A DNA stretch of 64,000 nt, taken from positions 643,776 to 707,775 of the forward strand of contig NZ_KI519499.1 of assembly GCF_000482785.1 (NCBI RefSeq). Reading direction: 5' to 3'. This stretch comes from Derxia gummosa DSM 723 (GTDB taxonomy: Bacteria > Pseudomonadota > Gammaproteobacteria > Burkholderiales > Burkholderiaceae_E). Of this stretch, positions 29,423-38,437 are shown one piece after another. A program made the translations under genes and the position numbers. The notes beneath the pieces are model-generated. The model did not search any database and was not told the DNA's origin. It was given only the letters and a program-made list of their open reading frames with translations. Each line of letters begins with the position of its first letter. Position 1 is the stretch's first letter.

Positions 29423-29965
29423 ATGGCTTGTGCTATGAAAAATGAGAATCCGATAGCCGGTATTGGCAAGCCGGCGGTAGTGCTTTATCTGGACTTCGAT
29501 GGAGTCCTACACCCCGAAGACGTCTGGCATAAGCCCGGCGTCGGGGCGTACGTGCGCACGCCCGCGGGTCATTCACTTTTTGAGCATGCGGAGTTGCTCG
29601 AGACACTCCTTGAGCCGTATCCGACTGTTGGCATCGTTCTTTCCACATCGTGGGTAGTGACCCTTGGCTATGCGCGTGCTCGCAGTTATCTGCCACCGCG
29701 ACTGAAGGAACGCGTTGTCGGAGCGACATACCACTCAACCATGAATCCTCTCGAATTCCGCAATTTGCCGCGAGGAGAACAGGTGCTTGGAGATGTAACT
29801 CGCCGTCGTCCTAAGAAATGGCTTGCGGTTGACGACACTGATGACGGATGGCCTTCGCACTTCCGTGAGAACGTCGTGATTACAGACCCCGTTGATGGCT
29901 TAAGCCACCAACAATGTCATTCTGCACTGAGGGCTCGACTGGCTCTAGCAATGGCGCCCAAGTAG
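29423..29965 (+). CDS. HAD-like phosphatase domain protein (HAD_SAK-like)
   Basis: 180 aa. Motif I is LYLDFDGVLHP (DxDG), a Ser/Thr motif II is in VLSTSW, and the C-terminal part has WLAVDDTDDGWP, matching the acidic motif IV. This arrangement resembles the stand-alone HAD proteins related to the polynucleotide-phosphatase domain of 'Swiss army knife' RNA-repair proteins. A plausible role is removal of phosphates from nucleic-acid ends, but this is inference. The last 153 bp are duplicated at 34000-34152. It lies near the left transposon end. Confidence 0.75.
   Translation: MACAMKNENPIAGIGKPAVVLYLDFDGVLHPEDVWHKPGVGAYVRTPAGHSLFEHAELLETLLEPYPTVGIVLSTSWVVTLGYARARSYLPPRLKERVVGATYHSTMNPLEFRNLPRGEQVLGDVTRRRPKKWLAVDDTDDGWPSHFRENVVITDPVDGLSHQQCHSALRARLALAMAPK
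29813..29965 (+). repeat. 153-bp direct repeat, copy 1 (3' end of the HAD gene)
   Basis: Nearly identical (about five mismatches by eye) to 34000-34152. Both copies run from AAGAAATGGCTTGC to the stop codon of the HAD frame. Similarity decays after the stop. Confidence 0.9.
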
Positions 29966-30616
29966 GCAACCCTAACTGACTGTCGTGAGTTGGTGAGGCG
30001 GTTTCTCCGCGCGCATGGCCCATGCGCTGCTGCCGCAAATGAAGACGGCGCACCCGATTATCGAACTCGTGCTCCGTGACATGGCCTACAGCTGCCAGCC
30101 TTTGCGGGCACTCGCTTGGGAACCGGGCTTGCGTCTGGACGCTTGCGCCAGTCCCTTGGTGCGGTCGGCGGGCTTCGTACCGCAGCACCTGCGCTGGCGC
30201 TTCGAGCAGTACTTCCTTTAGCTCGTGAAGTGGCGACGCATCGCCCACGTCTGGACAGACGGCAAACCGGGCTTCGCTCACGACCTTGGTTGGTGTGTCC
30301 TTGGGCTCGAACTGCGGCGCTCAGGGGTATGAAAACTAGCTCTTAGGCGAGCGCTGCCACAGGCGCCCGGTAGTGCGACTGCTCACGGCTGCGAGTCCAC
30401 GGGCGCAATCAGACTGCAGACGCAGTGCATGGCCACGCATGTGCTGTTTGCCGGCGCTGCCTCCAAGCCACTGCAGCGCGGGATTCGGACTAAGCAATGC
30501 GGCTGCCTAAGAATGCCGCGGCGATTTGGGCCTTTCACTATGCCGCCAATGTCCAATTGCGAGCCTGTCGGCAGAAACTTAGCTTTGTACGCCTTATGTA
30601 CGGGCAGGAGACCACG
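29966..30616. other. Gene-poor stretch
   Basis: 650 bp between the HAD gene and the exported-protein cluster. Open frames are present on both strands (for example 30015-30221 plus, 29880-30281 minus) but none has a ribosome-binding site or recognisable family. The composition suggests decayed coding sequence. No repeat or hairpin stands out. Confidence 0.5.
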
Positions 30617-31069
30617 GTGAATCTGTCTGAAGGTGTCTCTCGGCTAAGCAAGCTCTTTGCTTTTTTCGTTTTGGCGCTATCGCTCGTGTCCGTTTCCATG
30701 GAAGCGGTAGCAACCTGCTCCGACAGCAAGGTGAAACGTCTCTCAGGGCAAGGAAAGACCGTCGCGGCCATTGCTCGAAGCTGTGACATGGACGCAGACG
30801 ACGTTCGGTCCATCCTTGAAGATGATGATGAAGAGCCCGAGCCGGAGCTCACGCCAAGCCGCCGGCAGACTAGAAGACCGTTGCCCGACCCGCGAGAAAC
30901 GGAAGGGCTTGCGCCAGGGACGCCTCTCTCACCATGCGGTTGCTGGGGTGTGGTAGTTCCCGGCTATCGCGAGCCTAACGGAGCTTGCCGTAACGGTTTC
31001 GCGACGCCTCGCATGTGCCCACAAATGTGCCCGGCAGGGGGCTACGCATGGCAAGGCGTGTGCGGCTAA
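30617..31069 (+). CDS. Exported Cys-rich protein of unknown function
   Basis: 150 aa from a GTG with AGGAG 7 nt upstream (an upstream ATG at 30497 lacks a ribosome-binding site). After MNLSEGVSRLSKLF comes a hydrophobic stretch (AFFVLALSLVSVSMEAVA) that reads as a signal peptide. The mature part has a helix-turn-helix-like segment (VKRLSGQGKTVAAIARSCDM), an acidic linker EDDDEEPEPELTPS, and a Cys-rich tail (PCGCWGVVVPGY, PQMCPAGGYAWQGVCG). First of four consecutive genes for exported proteins; overlaps the next one. Confidence 0.7.
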   Translation: MNLSEGVSRLSKLFAFFVLALSLVSVSMEAVATCSDSKVKRLSGQGKTVAAIARSCDMDADDVRSILEDDDEEPEPELTPSRRQTRRPLPDPRETEGLAPGTPLSPCGCWGVVVPGYREPNGACRNGFATPRMCPQMCPAGGYAWQGVCG

Positions 31070-31779
31070 CGGCTGCGCTCTCGCGCCTAGGTGTTCAGGT
31101 GACGAAAGTCGCTCGCTGGCTCACTAAGCTGGCAGTCTTTGCGACCTTGCTCTGGTTGCTTTTTCCAGCGCGCGGCGAGAATCCCCTCCCAAATTGCCTC
31201 TACGGAAAGTACACGCAAGGCAACGAGGAAACCGCTGTCGAGCCGTGCGGTCCAGACACGAAAGGTATCGGGGCGGACACAGACGTACAGGCAGTCATGC
31301 GCACGTTTGAAATTCCACCAAACATGGTCGCGTTCCAAGCTTGCCCGGGAGGGCGGTTCTTGGCCATGCCGAACGTCAATGACGACGGGCACTTTTTAGT
31401 GCGATATCCGAGCCATGTGCAGCAAAACTACCTCGCCCCCATCGTCCACGAATTAGCGCACGTTGTGCAAATGCGTGACGCCGGCAATCTTGCGGCACTA
31501 GACCCCAAAAATAACTCGCGACGTATTGAGCTTGGAGCCGACTTTCTGGCAGGCCTTGCATTCAACATCGCGCTAAGGCGATTGAACGGGGATGACTTTG
31601 AGACAAACCTACAGTTGGCAGGTTCATACAAGGTAGTAGCGGACGACCATGGCCCGCCAGAGCATCGCGGTCAGGCGTTCCGGCGCGGACTGACACGAAT
31701 GGACCCATACCCGAATCTCACCATTGTTGAGGCGATGAGGTACTGGAATGCTAATGACTACGCCCGTATTCGTCGCTAG
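31048..31779 (+). CDS. Putative exported zinc metallopeptidase
   Basis: 243 aa from ATG 31048; in-frame ATGs from 31015 exist. A hydrophobic segment near residues 25-40 (LAVFATLLWLLFPARG) is a signal peptide or anchor. The motif IVHELAHVVQMRDAG is a classical HExxH zinc site, and ELGADFLAGLA 30 residues later can supply the third ligand. The family is not one I can name; it looks like small secreted or periplasmic zinc proteases. Overlaps both neighbours, implying coupled translation with the Cys-rich gene before and the exported protein after. Confidence 0.72.
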   Translation: MARRVRLTAALSRLGVQVTKVARWLTKLAVFATLLWLLFPARGENPLPNCLYGKYTQGNEETAVEPCGPDTKGIGADTDVQAVMRTFEIPPNMVAFQACPGGRFLAMPNVNDDGHFLVRYPSHVQQNYLAPIVHELAHVVQMRDAGNLAALDPKNNSRRIELGADFLAGLAFNIALRRLNGDDFETNLQLAGSYKVVADDHGPPEHRGQAFRRGLTRMDPYPNLTIVEAMRYWNANDYARIRR

Positions 31780-32983
31780 AACAGGTTCTGCACTTGTTGG
31801 CTTGCTCGCTAGCGCAGGCATAGCTTTGGCGGCCGATATAGAGCTAAACCGAATAAATGCGTGTGGGGATACCCTGGAAGTATTTTCTAGCTTGAAGTGG
31901 CCAAGCACCAGTTGCAGGTCCCCCTCTGGAGCCATAGAAAGAGCTATCCGAGAATTCGCTGCTGGCAGCGATGTGAAACTGTGCTTTATGGAGCGACCGC
32001 CTGTCTCATCCCTATCGGATTTTAGGTGCATTCAATCAACTTTTCGAGGCGTGAGAGACCTCGCGTGCTATCGCTCAATTTCCCCAAGTCTGCTGACTGA
32101 CTACAAGACGAACTTCTCCGGTCGATACGCAGCACAGACATCGTCGTACATTGAGCAAGCAAAGCGGTGCAAGGGCTCGAACGGCGACGCATCAAGAATT
32201 ATCGACACCACCTTCCCTTCAATTTTTGCGCCGGTCGCTGAGCACGAGTTCGGCTTTAATGTTCAGTACGGTGACACTAGGCCGGGCACGGCCATGGTTA
32301 GTCACGGATTCGCCAAGGCATCGCCCGCAATTTCTCAGCGAGGCTATGACGCCATCGAGTACATCGTATATGCCAATGCAATGGCTAGCGAACTGCAGGC
32401 GTATACAACCCACGGGAACTGGAACCTGCACGTAGACACCTCTCCTGAATTTGCCACGCAATTCATCAATGGACTCAGGCGCCAGGGACTGAATGCTTAC
32501 CTCGCTTCCGTGGATATCGACATACAGCGAGCCCCCCGCGCCTCAGCCATTCCAAAGAGTCCGTCGCTTGTAGAAGCGCTGTCAGAACTTGTCGTCGCAA
32601 GGCTAGAAGATGAAGGTTTCACTGAAATGGACGACGACGAACTCAAGCAGCATACGGGTAAGACCCGTGAGCAGATGAGCAACACTGTCGTCAAGCAAGT
32701 CTCTTTCGGTGCGCGCAATCTAATGAATGGGCGAGTGCCGCAATTTCGCCTTTTAATGAAAAAATCAGGTGTGCCATGCACAAGAGAAGGACGAGGTGCA
32801 ATTGCCGCCTATCTCTTCACATTGGAGGGCGAAAGCGGCGTGCAGGTTGATTTCGGCGGCTTCTCAGCAATGCTAATTGGTTTTGGGACCTGCGCCTCAT
32901 CCGCGAACTCGGCGAAGGAGTACATACGCAACCTAGTCGACGAGTCAAAAGAGGCTGTTTTAGACGAACTTAGTCGTCGCTGA
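31748..32983 (+). CDS. Exported protein of unknown function
   Basis: 411 aa. The N-terminus MLMTTPVFVARTGSALVGLL followed by ASAGIALAAD is a good Sec signal peptide with an AxA cleavage site. Several Cys residues are spread through the mature protein (for example CGDTLEV, STSCRSPSG, KLCFMERPP, RCKGSNGD), compatible with disulfides in the periplasm. No catalytic motif recognised. The start overlaps the end of the metallopeptidase gene by 32 bp, so the two are likely made together. Confidence 0.68.
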   Translation: MLMTTPVFVARTGSALVGLLASAGIALAADIELNRINACGDTLEVFSSLKWPSTSCRSPSGAIERAIREFAAGSDVKLCFMERPPVSSLSDFRCIQSTFRGVRDLACYRSISPSLLTDYKTNFSGRYAAQTSSYIEQAKRCKGSNGDASRIIDTTFPSIFAPVAEHEFGFNVQYGDTRPGTAMVSHGFAKASPAISQRGYDAIEYIVYANAMASELQAYTTHGNWNLHVDTSPEFATQFINGLRRQGLNAYLASVDIDIQRAPRASAIPKSPSLVEALSELVVARLEDEGFTEMDDDELKQHTGKTREQMSNTVVKQVSFGARNLMNGRVPQFRLLMKKSGVPCTREGRGAIAAYLFTLEGESGVQVDFGGFSAMLIGFGTCASSANSAKEYIRNLVDESKEAVLDELSRR

Positions 32984-33033
32984 CGTACTTTGTTCTGCTT
33001 AGTTCTTTGTGGCGACAATGAAGGGAGACAGGA

Positions 33034-33657
33034 ATGCAAACCAATGCGAGGCGACAAATTCTTCAAGCGGGTGGGCTTGCTCTCACACTAGGTGTTGGAG
33101 CCCTAACGCCTAAGCTGAAAGCGGAAGAGCCTTATTCTGACTCGGAAGCTGCAGACCGCTGGCTGCTGCCGCTTTTGCATGCCCCGGGCGCCGTAGCAGG
33201 TGCCTTGCACATGGGACGCTTCCGTGACCGGGTTTACTACCTCGACAAGGAAATCAAGTGGTTTCCGGACCCCGGCCAAGATGCTCCCGCCATAGTTGTG
33301 CCGGCTGGCTTCGTCACCGACTTAGCGAGCATCCCGCGTGTGTTTTGGTCGGCGCTGCCTCCGGACGGCGCATACACCTTCCCTGCTATCGTTCACGATT
33401 ACTTGTACTGGATACAGAAGTATCCGCGCGAGACAGCAGACCGGGTCCTTCGATACGGAATGGATGACATGAAGGTATCGAGTGACGTCGCAGCAATAAT
33501 CTACACAGCTGTAAGAGTTGGCGGCGGCAGCGCTTGGGCAAGCAACGCCAGGCTGAAACAGGGCGGCGAAATGCGCCTGTTACGCGAATTCCCAGATGAC
33601 CCCAGAACCACTTGGGCGGAGTGGAAGCAACGAGAGGGTTGCTGCTTGAAAATCTGA
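33034..33657 (+). CDS. DUF1353 protein with a Tat-like signal
   Basis: 207 aa. The N-terminus contains ARRQILQAGGLALTLGVGAL, a twin-arginine-type signal. The central block VPAGFVTDLASIPRVFW followed by FPAIVHDYLYW is the DUF1353 signature, a family known mainly from phages and of unknown function. Last clear member of the exported-protein cluster; 50 bp after the previous stop, with GGGAGACAGG as ribosome-binding site. Confidence 0.8.
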   Translation: MQTNARRQILQAGGLALTLGVGALTPKLKAEEPYSDSEAADRWLLPLLHAPGAVAGALHMGRFRDRVYYLDKEIKWFPDPGQDAPAIVVPAGFVTDLASIPRVFWSALPPDGAYTFPAIVHDYLYWIQKYPRETADRVLRYGMDDMKVSSDVAAIIYTAVRVGGGSAWASNARLKQGGEMRLLREFPDDPRTTWAEWKQREGCCLKI

Positions 33658-33866
33658 AACGTCACGTGCACTGTGGCCACGCCCTCGCTACGCTAACAGA
33701 CGAGTTCAGCAAAACCGTAGTTGCCCATTCACTTAATGCAGACGTATGCGTTGAGTGCTTCAAGCAGGGATTTTCAAAAAAGGGATATGGCGTAAGCGAT
33801 GAGTGGTGTGCATGCCTCGCCATCGGGACAAAGATGCGCGAATCGCTCAGGGGGCACGCCAAATAG
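33612..33866 (+). CDS. Possible small Cys-containing protein overlapping DUF1353
   Basis: 84-codon frame that overlaps the 3' end of the DUF1353 gene by 46 bp. The C-terminal part (NADVCVECFKQGFSKKGYG, SDEWCACLAIG) has spaced cysteines and looks protein-like, but there is no good ribosome-binding site and the N-terminal part may be shadow. It may be the remnant of a longer gene. Confidence 0.3.
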   Translation: MGGVEATRGLLLENLKRHVHCGHALATLTDEFSKTVVAHSLNADVCVECFKQGFSKKGYGVSDEWCACLAIGTKMRESLRGHAK

Positions 33867-33999
33867 TTGCATACTAATAGACATAGCACCTTCGAGGCTA
33901 TTGAAAATAATAGCCTACTGGAATTCCATTCATTTTTAGTTTAAAAACAGCTCACTTGGTTGTGACAGCCATCACGGCATTGGCGACAATCCTCTTACC

Positions 34000-34152
34000 A
34001 AGAAATGGCTTGCGGTTGACGACACTGATGACGGATGGCCTTCGCACTTCCGCGAGAACGTCATGATTACAAACCCCGTTGATGGCTTAAGCCACCAACA
34101 ATGTCATTCGGCACTGAGGGCTCGACTGGCTCTAACAATGGCGCCCAAGTAG
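34000..34152 (+). pseudogene. Second copy of the HAD gene 3' end (153-bp direct repeat, copy 2)
   Basis: Repeats the last 51 codons of the HAD gene, including the WLAVDDTDDGWP motif and the stop codon, without the 5' part. The two copies bracket the exported-protein cluster, so this cluster may have entered by recombination at, or duplication of, the HAD gene end. Confidence 0.88.
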
Positions 34153-34740
34153 CCAATCCCAGCTGATTACCTGACGGTTCAGCGAGTTTGTGAGGCGATT
34201 GCCCAGGACGACAACGTACGGCTCAGTCTGGCCGCCGACTGGGCCGTGCCTGCGCGCACGCCGTGTCCTACATCGGGAAAGTGAAGAACTTTCTCGTTGG
34301 CATCTCGTTGGCACTATCCGGCCACCCACCTGCTCCAACTACCCTGCGGCACCAAATCGGCGAATCTGGGATGAACTGTGAAAAATAGACGCCACCCGCA
34401 ATTCGTACAGGCGAGGTATCGCGAGAACGCCCCCCTCGCAGTACTCGCACAGCGTCATCAGGTGCCTGTCACCGGCATCCGATTCATCGAATGTTCTTTT
34501 GATGAAATCTGCGGGCTACTCGGCGAATGGCCGCTGCCCGCAATGTTGCCTCCGGTGGTGTTGAGCCATACATGACTGGAAAGGAGCGACAAATCAAATC
34601 GTAATTCTATATTCGAAATGGCTTATTCAGACGGCAGGAATAGCTTGAATCCACTGTCGGAAGCACCAAAAGCGTTCATTCTAAATAGTCACGAGTACCA
34701 AGAATCTAATAGGCTCCCGAAGATGGACAACCTTCAGCAG
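34153..34740. other. No supported gene
   Basis: About 590 bp between the HAD-tail copy and the end of gajB. A 65-codon plus-strand frame at 34378-34575 (KNRRHPQFVQARYRENAPL) exists but has no homologue I recognise and no clear ribosome-binding site. Nothing else is seen. Confidence 0.5.
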
Positions 34741-36156
34741 TCAGGCAGGAATCCAATTTGCGGACGAACACACTACTAGGCGTCGCGCACCTCGAGTTAA
34801 TGCTACATACAGATTGCACGCATCCATTACTTCAGGCTGCAAGATGACCGCGACGTCGGCTTCCAACCCTTTGAGAAGAAGCGTGCTCCCCACTGCCCTA
34901 CGGGCCACAGGGCGACCTTGATGCCGATTTCGCTCACGTGCTTGCAGTACTTCTTTTAAGAACGTACCGCCACCGCTGACGACCGCTCGCATGGCAGACC
35001 GACAGCAATGCAGCACTTCCGGCCTAAAAACCCGTGCATCGGGCTGTTCTTCTAACCGCTGAAGCAGCTCGAGCGCTGCTTTACATGACGGATTGGCCCT
35101 AAACGCCAACGCTGCCGTCTCTACGGGGGACGGAGGCTTAATAGCGCGACCGCTTTGAAGCGTCTCAAGACGACCAAGCAAGGCTGCGGCCGCAACCCCG
35201 GTCATCGTTTCAGCGGCAAAGTTGATGAGCAGCTCGAGTGCATCGGGCCTGCTTAAATCAAAACGCCGTGCAAAGTGCGTTAGGTCACCAAGGTCAACTG
35301 CTTCAACCGAGACGGCTCCCGGAGTCTGACTCGTCAATTGATGACGTCCGCGAGGATTGCGCGCATCGCCGATGATGAGGATGGTGTTTTCATTCTCTTG
35401 AAGGCGTGTAAGCGCGGCAGCACGCCTCCCCCGCTCCAAATCGGCTGCGTTGAGCCGCGTCCATTGCATATTTGGTATTGCTGTAGAAACGTCGATGGAG
35501 CGCCCCAGCCGCAATTCGGCCCTGACATGCAACAGCCATCGGCCTAGTTCCTCGGTACCCGCATTTATCCAACGCCATGGCGTTGCAAGTTCACTGACGG
35601 GCGGAAACTGAGTTATGACATCACGCTCCCAGTCGACTAGTTGGTTACCTGCAAAGCCAAATATGGCCTGCATAGGGTCCCCAAGCACCACGGTGGGAAG
35701 CATATCTGCAAGGCCATCTACAATCGCGTGCTGTACGACATTACAATCTTGGTACTCGTCGACCAACAACCGCGCGTAGGTTGCACTCAAGGCTGCGGTC
35801 AGATGACCGTTCCGAATGAGATTATAGGCAGCATTTCTTATTGCAGGGTAATCGTTGCGCGGGTCTCGAATTTCTAGAATACGCAAGTCGCAGGCGCTGC
35901 GCATCGGAAACATCGAAACCAGGCGCATAGCAAAGCCATCAATAGTAGCGACTTTGAAGGCTGAGGCGGCGACCCCCGCCTTGTTCATGCGCTGACGTAA
36001 CGCGGCGGCTCCTGCGTTTGTATGAGTCAAGACCAACACGGGCTTTGGACCGGAATGGCGCACCAGCGTCGTGGCAATAAGGTGAGTTTTGCCACATCCC
36101 GCAGGGGCCGTGACCGACCCTCGACCAATCGCAAGTAAGTCGATTTCAGCCGGCAT
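34741..36156 (-). CDS. gajB: Gabija protein GajB, UvrD/Rep-like helicase
   Basis: 471 aa from ATG 36156, overlapping the gajA stop by 11 bp. Superfamily 1 helicase motifs: Walker A TAPAGCGKTHLIA, motif Ia LTHTNAGAAALRQRM, motif II LLVDEYQDCN, motif III LGDPMQAIFGFAG, and the late NLYVALTRGARRLVV (motif VI). The length and pairing with an OLD-type nuclease match GajB of the Gabija anti-phage system, where GajB forms a complex with GajA and is thought to respond to DNA ends. Distinguishing Gabija from related OLD/UvrD pairs needs a profile search. Confidence 0.8.
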   Translation of the reverse strand: MPAEIDLLAIGRGSVTAPAGCGKTHLIATTLVRHSGPKPVLVLTHTNAGAAALRQRMNKAGVAASAFKVATIDGFAMRLVSMFPMRSACDLRILEIRDPRNDYPAIRNAAYNLIRNGHLTAALSATYARLLVDEYQDCNVVQHAIVDGLADMLPTVVLGDPMQAIFGFAGNQLVDWERDVITQFPPVSELATPWRWINAGTEELGRWLLHVRAELRLGRSIDVSTAIPNMQWTRLNAADLERGRRAAALTRLQENENTILIIGDARNPRGRHQLTSQTPGAVSVEAVDLGDLTHFARRFDLSRPDALELLINFAAETMTGVAAAALLGRLETLQSGRAIKPPSPVETAALAFRANPSCKAALELLQRLEEQPDARVFRPEVLHCCRSAMRAVVSGGGTFLKEVLQARERNRHQGRPVARRAVGSTLLLKGLEADVAVILQPEVMDACNLYVALTRGARRLVVCSSANWIPA

Positions 36157-37867
36157 GTGTCCAAGCACCAAGTGTGCAAATGAGTTCTTGAAACCCCACT
36201 TCAGCCATAGCCAAATTTGGTCCTACAATATCTCTTGCCACGTCTTGGAATACAGATATAGACTTAAACCAACCACCGCCCTTGGAGGCATTAGCGAGCA
36301 ACCTTCTTGTCGCAGGCGTAAACTCACCTAATAGCCACTCGCCTTCCAAATCGCCCAGCGCAATCTTGCCAGCTGATTTCGACTTGAGATGGTCATTTAT
36401 CAAATCGCGGCCAAGAATATCGATAGCCTTGGCTATTAACTTATCAATGGCCACGTATGGCAGACTAAGAAACAATTCGTCCTCAAGTGCTCGTCCGGCC
36501 CGCCAAGTTACTGACTGGCCTCCAGCTGCGTGAAATGCGTCGACCACAGCTGGCGTCGGAGGCTTATCCGCATCGGCAAGGACTAGCACGCGATATCCAA
36601 GGCGCAGCAGAGCAGTGCCGCGCTCAAAGCAGCGGTTTGCATTGCTGCCCTTAGTATCCACATAGGCGCCGCCTAGCGCGAAGAACGAGGCCTGACCGTT
36701 ATTAACCCAATATTGGTCCAGCCCTCGAGCGAAGCCGACCTCAGACGCCCCCTCACATACGACAATAGACTTTGCTAAGAACGCCTCAGCATGCTCGCGC
36801 AGAACACCTTGCATGCTTTCCTGTGCTCCGACGCGGAACACCTGATGCCTCTCGACGTCCTTTCGCACGACGAAAACTTGGTCTGCAGTCAGCTCTCGCA
36901 ATGCCACCGGAGAATGACTTGTCATAAAGACTTGGAGCGAACTGGCTACTTCTTTAGCCCCAAGAGAATCAAGCAGCCGTGCCAATCGGTGTGGCTCCAG
37001 GCCATGCTCAACTTCGTCAACTAGCGCAATTGATGCTGTCTCCGCAGATTCCCGCTGTAGTCCTGCAACAAGCAATCGGGACGAGCCAGTGCCAAGGGAG
37101 CGCAGCGGAATGCCGGCTTCGTTGTGCAACGCTATGGCACCATCGCTAATAGACACCGAATGAGCATCAAGCAGCGCCTTAGCTGAGGCCCCAACCGGGA
37201 CGCCCAAGTTTTGGGCGACTCTCGTCACCCTCGTCAAAGTATCTGCCAACCGTTTATCCGCTTGGTCTCCAAAACTAGTGCGCGCTTGGCGCGCGGCTAT
37301 CGCAAGCTCCGGCCCCAAGTCTGCTCTATCATCAGTTAATCGGTTAAGCACTGAATTGCGCGACCACGACAGATTGCTATTTGCGTAATTGCCAATGCGG
37401 GCCGGTGCCAAAGCGGTGCGGTCTTTCCATGCCAAACCACGTTCGATGCCGTCACGTTCGGCCCGCTCGGAAAAAAGGCTCCACACCGGCTCAAGGTCAC
37501 CTTCAACGGTCAGTTGAAACGTCAAGACAGTTAGGATTCCATGTCTTGGCTCGTCTTCAACTTTGCCGCTCGCCAAGTCAAAGCCACGCAAAAAATCGCC
37601 GTAACTATCCAGATTCAATAACGCATCGGGCAAATCGCTGAGAGTCACGGATATAACGATTGGCTTAGTGACATCCAAATTGTGGAAGTCCGCATCGCCG
37701 AACGAGGTATTACGTCTCGCACCCAAGCAAAAATCTATCGCGTCAAGGATAGTCGATTTTCCGCCATCACCAGGTCCGACCAGGCAATTAATACCCGATG
37801 ATGGCACCCATGACATTGCCCGTATCGAGCGAAAATTTTGAATTGCAATATGACAAATCTTAGCCAT
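36146..37867 (-). CDS. gajA: Gabija protein GajA, OLD-family ATPase/TOPRIM nuclease
   Basis: 573 aa, close to characterised GajA. N-terminal ABC-type ATPase: Walker A VGPGDGGKSTILDAID (about residues 30-45), signature-like GTGSSRLLVAGLQ, Walker B ALVDEVEHGLEPHR. The C-terminal TOPRIM nuclease (about 365-450) shows IVVCEGASEVGF and VLVLADADKPPTP. GajA is a sequence-specific DNA nickase that is inhibited by nucleotides and released when phage replication depletes them. Encoded first, with gajB overlapping its end. Confidence 0.82.
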   Translation of the reverse strand: MAKICHIAIQNFRSIRAMSWVPSSGINCLVGPGDGGKSTILDAIDFCLGARRNTSFGDADFHNLDVTKPIVISVTLSDLPDALLNLDSYGDFLRGFDLASGKVEDEPRHGILTVLTFQLTVEGDLEPVWSLFSERAERDGIERGLAWKDRTALAPARIGNYANSNLSWSRNSVLNRLTDDRADLGPELAIAARQARTSFGDQADKRLADTLTRVTRVAQNLGVPVGASAKALLDAHSVSISDGAIALHNEAGIPLRSLGTGSSRLLVAGLQRESAETASIALVDEVEHGLEPHRLARLLDSLGAKEVASSLQVFMTSHSPVALRELTADQVFVVRKDVERHQVFRVGAQESMQGVLREHAEAFLAKSIVVCEGASEVGFARGLDQYWVNNGQASFFALGGAYVDTKGSNANRCFERGTALLRLGYRVLVLADADKPPTPAVVDAFHAAGGQSVTWRAGRALEDELFLSLPYVAIDKLIAKAIDILGRDLINDHLKSKSAGKIALGDLEGEWLLGEFTPATRRLLANASKGGGWFKSISVFQDVARDIVGPNLAMAEVGFQELICTLGAWTHAG

Positions 37868-38209
37868 GAATTCATCCTAGCAAAAAGAGTGTTGACGATA
37901 TGGACTTAGAGCCCGTTTGAAAAAACTCGAGAACAGCCGCTCACAGAAGGCCTGCGCACTCTCCGCCATCAAAAATCGCCTCATTTTTTGCCAGAACCAG
38001 GAGATTAAGGCTTTGACTGGCCCGTCTTTGGACAGACAATTGAGTTTCCCCAAGAGTTTCTTACAAGCGCCCTCTTGTTAAGTTTGTTTAACCAATCAAA
38101 CCGCTTCCATAACGCACCTTCATCAATGGCGAATACTGCATACTGCTGTCATATCAGCCCTCAAAAAGACAGACGTACCAATTAAAGCAATCAGTATACT
38201 CAGCAGGAC
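37868..38209. other. Intergenic region between gajA and the unknown two-gene pair
   Basis: AT-richer than the surroundings. Both flanking genes are on the minus strand, so it must hold the gajA promoter, but no strong hexamer pair is evident. The stretch 37913-37990 resembles an insertion-sequence edge by impression only (GAGCCCGTTTGAAAAAAC); no matching partner was found. Confidence 0.4.
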
Positions 38210-38437
38210 TTAACCGGATTGGACCTTATTAAATTCACACTGCATTACTTGTGGATTTTTGCGGAAACCGGCTGCTGCGCATGCCACGTAGTCACCTATC
38301 ATTTCCGCAGCTAAGGCATGGACAAAATCAGCATTATCACCACCTTGTTCATTATTCGAGCGCACACGAAGAATTTCTTCCAGCGTGGTTGGGCGCAGGA
38401 ATTTTTTCAGCTCATTTAAGTCAGTCGCCATGGTCAC
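38210..38437 (-). CDS. Small protein of unknown function, second gene of a pair
   Basis: 75 aa, MTMATDLNELKKFLRPTTLE. Predicted mostly helical, no signal peptide. Its start overlaps the stop of the preceding 225-aa gene by 4 bp, indicating translational coupling. The two may be a toxin-antitoxin-like or effector-immunity-like pair, but I recognise neither partner. Confidence 0.6.
   Translation of the reverse strand: MTMATDLNELKKFLRPTTLEEILRVRSNNEQGGDNADFVHALAAEMIGDYVACAAAGFRKNPQVMQCEFNKVQSG

Noticed and set aside
29880-30281. 133-codon minus-strand frame after the HAD gene
   Set aside because: Overlaps the HAD gene end on the opposite strand, lacks a ribosome-binding site and has no recognisable pattern.
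37913-37990. Sequence resembling an insertion-sequence edge
   Set aside because: The resemblance is only to a short GAGCCCGTTT-type start; no transposase fragment or opposite end could be found.
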